Shown: piece after piece, positions 60,336 to 64,000 of the stretch
Numbering within the stretch: position 1 is the first letter of the stretch
Layout: each line of letters starts with the position of its first letter
DNA from: Pseudomonas furukawaii
GTDB lineage: Bacteria; Pseudomonadota; Gammaproteobacteria; Pseudomonadales; Pseudomonadaceae
Reading direction: 5' to 3'
Length of the DNA: 64,000 bases
Assembly: GCF_002355475.1 (NCBI RefSeq)
Contig: NZ_AP014862.1
Coordinates: 930,001 to 994,000, forward strand
Made by a program: the position numbers and the translations under genes
Notes under the pieces: generated by a model
Told to the model about the DNA's origin: nothing
The model's input: the letters and a program-made list of their open reading frames with translations, nothing else
Database searches by the model: none

Positions 60336-60359
60336 GAAGCCCGCCTCCTGGCGGGCTTC
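60336..60359 (+). terminator. terminator after speC
   Basis: A perfect 10-bp stem GAAGCCCGCC/GGCGGGCTTC with loop TCCT is followed by GTCGTTCTG, 16 bases after the speC stop. The T-tract is weak. Confidence 0.75.
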
Positions 60360-60423
60360 GTCGTTCTGCCGTAGGCGAAATCCGGTTGCGCGGCGGGCAT
60401 TTCCCAAGCGCAATCGGACGGAT

Positions 60424-60442
60424 GTTAATGAGAGTATTTATC
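60424..60442 (+). promoter_or_regulatory. Fur box upstream of piuA
   Basis: GTTAATGAGAGTATTTATC matches 14 of 19 positions of the Fur consensus (GATAATGATAATCATTATC). It sits 41 bases before the piuA ATG, in an AT-rich patch within GC-rich surroundings. This supports iron repression of the receptor gene. Confidence 0.75.
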
Positions 60443-60482
60443 AAATAGGTTCCTTTCCCTTATCACCGAGGGAGGAACCCCC

Positions 60483-62744
60483 ATGAAGTACCTGGCACCC
60501 CGCACACAACCGGGCATCCGTCACTGGCTGGCCGCCGGCATCGGCCTCGCGATCACCCAGGCTGGCGCCGTCGAAAGTCCCCGGCCGGGCGACGGGCTGG
60601 AACTGGAAGAGCTGCGTATCCAGGACCGCCGGGCCGATGACTACCGCACGGAGCGCTCGGCGTCGGCGAAGAACGCGGTACCGCTGCTGGATACGCCCCA
60701 GACCATCACCGTAGTACCCGCGCAGGTCATGCGAGACCAGCAGGCGCTGAGTCTGCGCCAGGTGCTGACCAACCTGTCCGGTATCACCTTCAACGCCGGC
60801 GAGGGCGGTGGCGGGTCGGGTGACAGCATCAACATCAGGGGGTTCTCCGCCAACGCCAACCTGCAGATCGACGGCCTGCGCGACAGCGCCCAGAACAACC
60901 GCACCGACACCTTCAACATCGAGCAGATCGAAGTCATCAAGGGGCCCAACTCGGTGTTCGGCGGCGCCGGCACCACCGGTGGCAGCGTCAACCAGATCAG
61001 CAAGCAGCCCGGTTTCGAGTCTTTCAGCCACCTGGGCCTGGGGCTGGGCACCGACCATTACCGGCGCCTGACCCTGGACAGCAACCAGCCGTTGCAGGAA
61101 CTGGGCAGCGGCAGCGCCTTCCGCCTCAACCTCATGGCCCACGACGACGAGATTCCCGGCCGCAAACGGCTGGAGCGCGAGCGCTGGGGCGTGGCGCCTT
61201 CGCTGTTGCTGGGCCTGGGCGAGGACTCCAGCCTGACCCTGAGCTACTTCCACCAGCGCGACGACAACGACCCCGACTACGGCGTCCCCGCGCTCCGGGG
61301 CGAGCGCCTTCCCGGCGTGCAGCGCAACGCCTATTTCGGCTGGCGCAACCTGGATCGCGAGCGCATCGACAGCGACGCCTTCACGGTGCGCCTGGACCAC
61401 CGGTTCAGCGACGAGCTGGCCCTGCAGAACCTGACCCGCTACAGCGAGGTGGACCGCGACACCGTCATCTCCGCCTCCCACGTCAACCTCGATCGACGCC
61501 GGGGTGGCGGTGCGCCCGGCCCCGTGCTGGCGCCGGGGCAGTACCTGCCCGCCGGTCCCCAGGCCTACGGCCGGGACGTCACCAGCCGCATGTGGATCAA
61601 CCAGACCAACCTCACGGCCGAGTTCGACACCCTGGGTATCGGCCATACCCTGGTGACCGGCGCCGAGTTCTCCCGCGAGACCTACCACCGCACCACCTAC
61701 AGCTACGGCCTGACGTTCCCGGACGAAGGTTATCCCCTGGCCTCGCCGCCCGGTCACTGGAGCGGTCCGACCCGGAAGGCCGACTCCGGTTACCTCTCCA
61801 CGCGTCTCTACGACCGGGCCCTGTATGCCTTCGACACCCTCGCCCTGAGCCCGCAGTGGGACCTCAGCCTGGGCCTGCGCTACGACTGGCTGGACGGCGT
61901 CGCCCGGAACAGCAGCCTGAGCAAGGGGGACTGGGTGGCGACCGACAACGCCTCCAGCGACGAGCGTCTGAGCGGTCGGGCCGGGCTGGTCTACAAACCG
62001 GTGGAGAACGGCCGCTTCTACCTGGCCTACGGCAACTCCTTCAACCCCAGCGCCGAGAACCTCGCCACCTCGGGCGCCGGGCTGAGCGCGGCGACCGAGG
62101 ATCTCGACCCGGAGAAGAACCGCAGCCGGGAGCTGGGCACCAAATGGGAGCTGCTGGAGCGGCGCCTGCAGCTGGACGCGGCGCTGTTCCGCGTCGAGAA
62201 GCTCAACGCCCGGACCCAGCTCACCGACGGCACCACCGTGCTCGCCGGCAACCAGCGGGTGCAGGGCCTGGAGCTGGGCCTCACGGGTGAGCTGAGCGAG
62301 CGCTGGAAGGTTTTCAGCAACTTCACCTTCCTGGACAGCGAGACCCTCAAGGCCGTCAACGAGCGGGTCGGCGTCTCCGCCAAGGGGCAGGCGCTGGCCA
62401 ACACCCCACCCCGTTCCTTCAACCTCTGGAGCACCTATGACCTCGACGCCGGCTGGCGACTGGGCTACGGCGCCCGCTACGTGAGCCAGCGCAACCTCAC
62501 CAGCAACGACGATGGCGTCAAGCTGGGCGCCTATTGGGTCCACAGCGCCATGCTCGGTTATCGCGCCAGCGACAGCCTCGATCTGCAGTTGAACCTCGAC
62601 AACCTGTTCGATCGCCAGTATGTGGAACGCGTGCGTACCCAGCTCGGCACCGTCCGGGGCGGCGGCAGCAGCGGGGCACGATCCTCGGCCATCGAGTACG
62701 GCGACGCCCGCGCGGTGACGCTGACGGCCACCCTGTCCTTCTGA
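60483..62744 (+). CDS. piuA: TonB-dependent siderophore receptor PiuA
   Basis: Outer-membrane receptor of 753 residues. Signal peptide (RHWLAAGIGLAITQAGAVES), plug domain (about 60-200: DTPQTITVVPAQVMRDQQ, then INIRGFSANANLQIDGLRD and IEVIKGPNSVFGGAGTTGG) and a 22-strand barrel ending TATLSF with C-terminal Phe. The family includes PiuA/Fiu catecholate receptors, through which siderophore-conjugated antibiotics can enter in P. aeruginosa. A GGGAGGAACCCCC site precedes the ATG. A Fur box lies upstream, and piuC follows 129 bases downstream. The assignment as PiuA uses the neighbouring hydroxylase gene as well as the sequence. Confidence 0.9.
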   Translation: MKYLAPRTQPGIRHWLAAGIGLAITQAGAVESPRPGDGLELEELRIQDRRADDYRTERSASAKNAVPLLDTPQTITVVPAQVMRDQQALSLRQVLTNLSGITFNAGEGGGGSGDSINIRGFSANANLQIDGLRDSAQNNRTDTFNIEQIEVIKGPNSVFGGAGTTGGSVNQISKQPGFESFSHLGLGLGTDHYRRLTLDSNQPLQELGSGSAFRLNLMAHDDEIPGRKRLERERWGVAPSLLLGLGEDSSLTLSYFHQRDDNDPDYGVPALRGERLPGVQRNAYFGWRNLDRERIDSDAFTVRLDHRFSDELALQNLTRYSEVDRDTVISASHVNLDRRRGGGAPGPVLAPGQYLPAGPQAYGRDVTSRMWINQTNLTAEFDTLGIGHTLVTGAEFSRETYHRTTYSYGLTFPDEGYPLASPPGHWSGPTRKADSGYLSTRLYDRALYAFDTLALSPQWDLSLGLRYDWLDGVARNSSLSKGDWVATDNASSDERLSGRAGLVYKPVENGRFYLAYGNSFNPSAENLATSGAGLSAATEDLDPEKNRSRELGTKWELLERRLQLDAALFRVEKLNARTQLTDGTTVLAGNQRVQGLELGLTGELSERWKVFSNFTFLDSETLKAVNERVGVSAKGQALANTPPRSFNLWSTYDLDAGWRLGYGARYVSQRNLTSNDDGVKLGAYWVHSAMLGYRASDSLDLQLNLDNLFDRQYVERVRTQLGTVRGGGSSGARSSAIEYGDARAVTLTATLSF

Positions 62745-62873
62745 GGCTCCAGGCCGCGCCTGCGGGCGCGGCACTCTGTCCCGGTTCCTTGCCTGGTGCG
62801 CCGCGCGTAAGATGTCGCCATCATTTGCGAACGCTTATCAGCAGCTTTATTGCCCGGGAGGGTACCCGCCGTG

Positions 62874-63551
62874 ATGTTCCATATCCCTGATGTGCTCACC
62901 CCGGATGAAGTGCGCCAATGCCGCGAGGCCCTGGAACGGGCGAACTGGCTGGATGGCCGGGGAACGGCCGGGCACATGGCGGTGCGTGCCAAGGACAACC
63001 AGCAACTGGCCCAGGACGACCCGCTGGCGCAGCAGATCGGCGACTTCATCGTCCAGCGCCTGGGCAACCACCCGCAGTTCATCGCCGCCGCGCTCCCGCT
63101 CAAGGTGCTGCCGCCGCGCTTCAACCGCTACAGCGGCGGGGGCACCTACGGCGATCACATCGACAATGCGATCTTCAGCGTGCCGGGCACGACCCATCGG
63201 GTCCGCAGCGACCTGTCCGCCACCCTGTTCTTCTGCGACCCCGACGACTACGACGGGGGAGAACTGGTGGTGGAGGACACCTATGGCAGCCACCGTGTGA
63301 AGCTGCCCGCCGGCCACCTGGTGCTCTACCCGGGCAGCAGCCTGCACCGGGTGGAACCTGTCACCCGTGGCGCGCGGATGGCCGCCTTCTTCTGGATCCA
63401 GAGCCTGGTGCGGGAGGACAGCCAGCGGTCGCTGCTGCTGGAACTGGACAGCGCGATCCAGCAACTGGGCGAGTCGGTTCCCGACAATCCCGCCCTGGTG
63501 CGCCTGACCGGCGTCTACCACAACCTGTTGCGGCACTGGTCGAACACCTGA
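62874..63551 (+). CDS. piuC: Fe(II)/2-oxoglutarate PKHD-type hydroxylase PiuC
   Basis: A 225-residue iron- and 2-oxoglutarate-dependent oxygenase of the PKHD/YbiX family. The iron facial triad is visible as HxD in [10 protein letters not shown] and His in [21 protein letters not shown], which also holds the Arg expected to bind 2-oxoglutarate. It starts [13 protein letters not shown]. The GTG just before it is an alternative start. A GGAGGGT site precedes. The gene pairs with piuA in iron-uptake loci. Its exact substrate is not known to me. Confidence 0.92.
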   Translation: MFHIPDVLTPDEVRQCREALERANWLDGRGTAGHMAVRAKDNQQLAQDDPLAQQIGDFIVQRLGNHPQFIAAALPLKVLPPRFNRYSGGGTYGDHIDNAIFSVPGTTHRVRSDLSATLFFCDPDDYDGGELVVEDTYGSHRVKLPAGHLVLYPGSSLHRVEPVTRGARMAAFFWIQSLVREDSQRSLLLELDSAIQQLGESVPDNPALVRLTGVYHNLLRHWSNT

Positions 63552-63562
63552 GCGGAACCCTC

Positions 63563-64000
63563 ATGACGCCTCTTCCCAAACTCCAGCAGATTCCCGCCGA
63601 GATCGCCTGCGTCGCCGACTACGAGCCCTTCGCCCGCGAACGCATGACGCCGTCGGCCTGGGCCTACCTGGTCGGTGGCGCCGCCGATGAGTCGACCCTG
63701 GCCGACAACCTCGCCGCCTTTCGCCGCATCCGTCTGCAGAATCGCGTCCTGGAAGACCTGCGCGGCGGCCACACGCGACTCGATCTCTGCGGGCTGGCGC
63801 TGGACTACCCCATCCTCCTGGCCCCGGTGGCCTTCCAGAGGCTCGCCCATCCGGAGGGCGAGCTGGCCACGGCGCTCGGTGCCTCGGCCATGGGCGCCGC
63901 CATGGTGGTCAGCACCCAGGCCAGTGTCAGCCTGGAGGCCATCGCCCAGGCGGCTCAGGCGCCGCTGTGGTTCCAGCTCTATATCCAGCCGGACCGGGAC
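63563..64000 (+). CDS. FMN-dependent alpha-hydroxy-acid oxidase/dehydrogenase, N-terminal part (cut by window edge)
   Basis: The ATG at 63563, 11 bases after piuC, opens a frame to the window end (146 codons). It reads EIACVADYEPFARERMTPSA, then AWAYLVGGAADESTL, the N-terminal signature of the lactate oxidase/glycolate oxidase family. ILLAPVAFQRLAHPEGELAT and MVVSTQASVSLEAIAQ, then PLWFQLYI, give the flavin-binding strands. Catalytic His/Arg residues lie beyond the edge. Being co-directional and close to piuC suggests co-expression in iron limitation. The substrate is unknown. Confidence 0.88.
   Translation, partial: MTPLPKLQQIPAEIACVADYEPFARERMTPSAWAYLVGGAADESTLADNLAAFRRIRLQNRVLEDLRGGHTRLDLCGLALDYPILLAPVAFQRLAHPEGELATALGASAMGAAMVVSTQASVSLEAIAQAAQAPLWFQLYIQPDRD

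Noticed and set aside
60441-62774. A 777-codon open frame antisense to piuA
   Set aside because: PiuA has signal peptide, plug and barrel end on the plus strand. The antisense frame is a compositional artefact.
62815-62850. A second Fur box before piuC
   Set aside because: The stretch CATTTGCGAACGCTTATCA is AT-richer than its surroundings but matches the Fur consensus poorly. piuC may simply be read from the piuA promoter.

Overview
The window is chromosomal DNA from a high-GC Pseudomonas. Gene order largely follows the P. aeruginosa PAO1 block around the pilA and fimU-pilE loci (ispH, minor pilin operon, thiO, pilRS, bamD, rluD, clpB, ndh, pilBCD, coaE, yacG, pilA, tRNA-Thr, nadC, ampDE, chemoreceptor, speC, piuA/piuC), with insertions that point to another species, plausibly of the resinovorans/otitidis type. 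I assigned the genus from gene order, protein families and the GTAGGAGC...GCGAA repeats. The species is a guess.

Layout. 1-11 kb: end of a BrnT/BrnA toxin-antitoxin pair, ispH, then the leftward fimT-fimU-pilV-pilW-pilX-pilY1-pilE operon (no pilY2) and the divergent thiO. 11-25 kb: pilS-pilR, glutamine-dependent nadE, bamD, rluD-pgeF, clpB with a heat-shock promoter, a PilZ/DUF1631 pair, and a tRNA-Asn/Pro/Lys operon. 25-31 kb: a solute-binding protein, ndh and small conserved proteins. 31-40 kb: pilB-pilC-pilD-coaE-yacG leftward and pilA rightward from a sigma-54 promoter. pilA is followed by an AT-rich two-gene cassette ending at tRNA-Thr. 40-49 kb: a structured RNA leader with small ORFs, nadC, a second DUF1631 protein, ampD-ampE, a chemoreceptor and a TatD-type hydrolase. 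49-56 kb: an amino-acid uptake island with an aminotransferase/ABC-ATPase fusion, binding protein, two permeases, a TetR regulator and an AstE/AspA-type deacylase. 56-64 kb: a broken REP-associated transposase between two repeat arrays, prfC, speC behind a long leader, and the iron genes piuA and piuC with the start of a 2-hydroxy-acid dehydrogenase.

How the parts connect. Much of the type IV pilus machine is here: major pilin, minor pilins and PilY1 tip proteins, assembly ATPase, platform protein, prepilin peptidase and the PilS/PilR system expected to drive the sigma-54 promoter of pilA. The most interesting accessory element is the cassette after pilA. It encodes a membrane sulfatase-superfamily enzyme whose nucleophile position is Thr, as in PptA/EptA/LtaS-like phosphotransferases, and a polytopic O-antigen-ligase (Wzy_C) protein. 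The pilin ends in Ser, so a two-enzyme pilin-modification system (glycan plus phospho-group) is a reasonable hypothesis.

About thirty paired inverted REP elements (REPINs) lie in seven clusters, mostly where genes converge. Two tandem arrays flank a REP-associated transposase interrupted by one amber codon. In four places the repeat supplies the neighbouring gene's stop codon.
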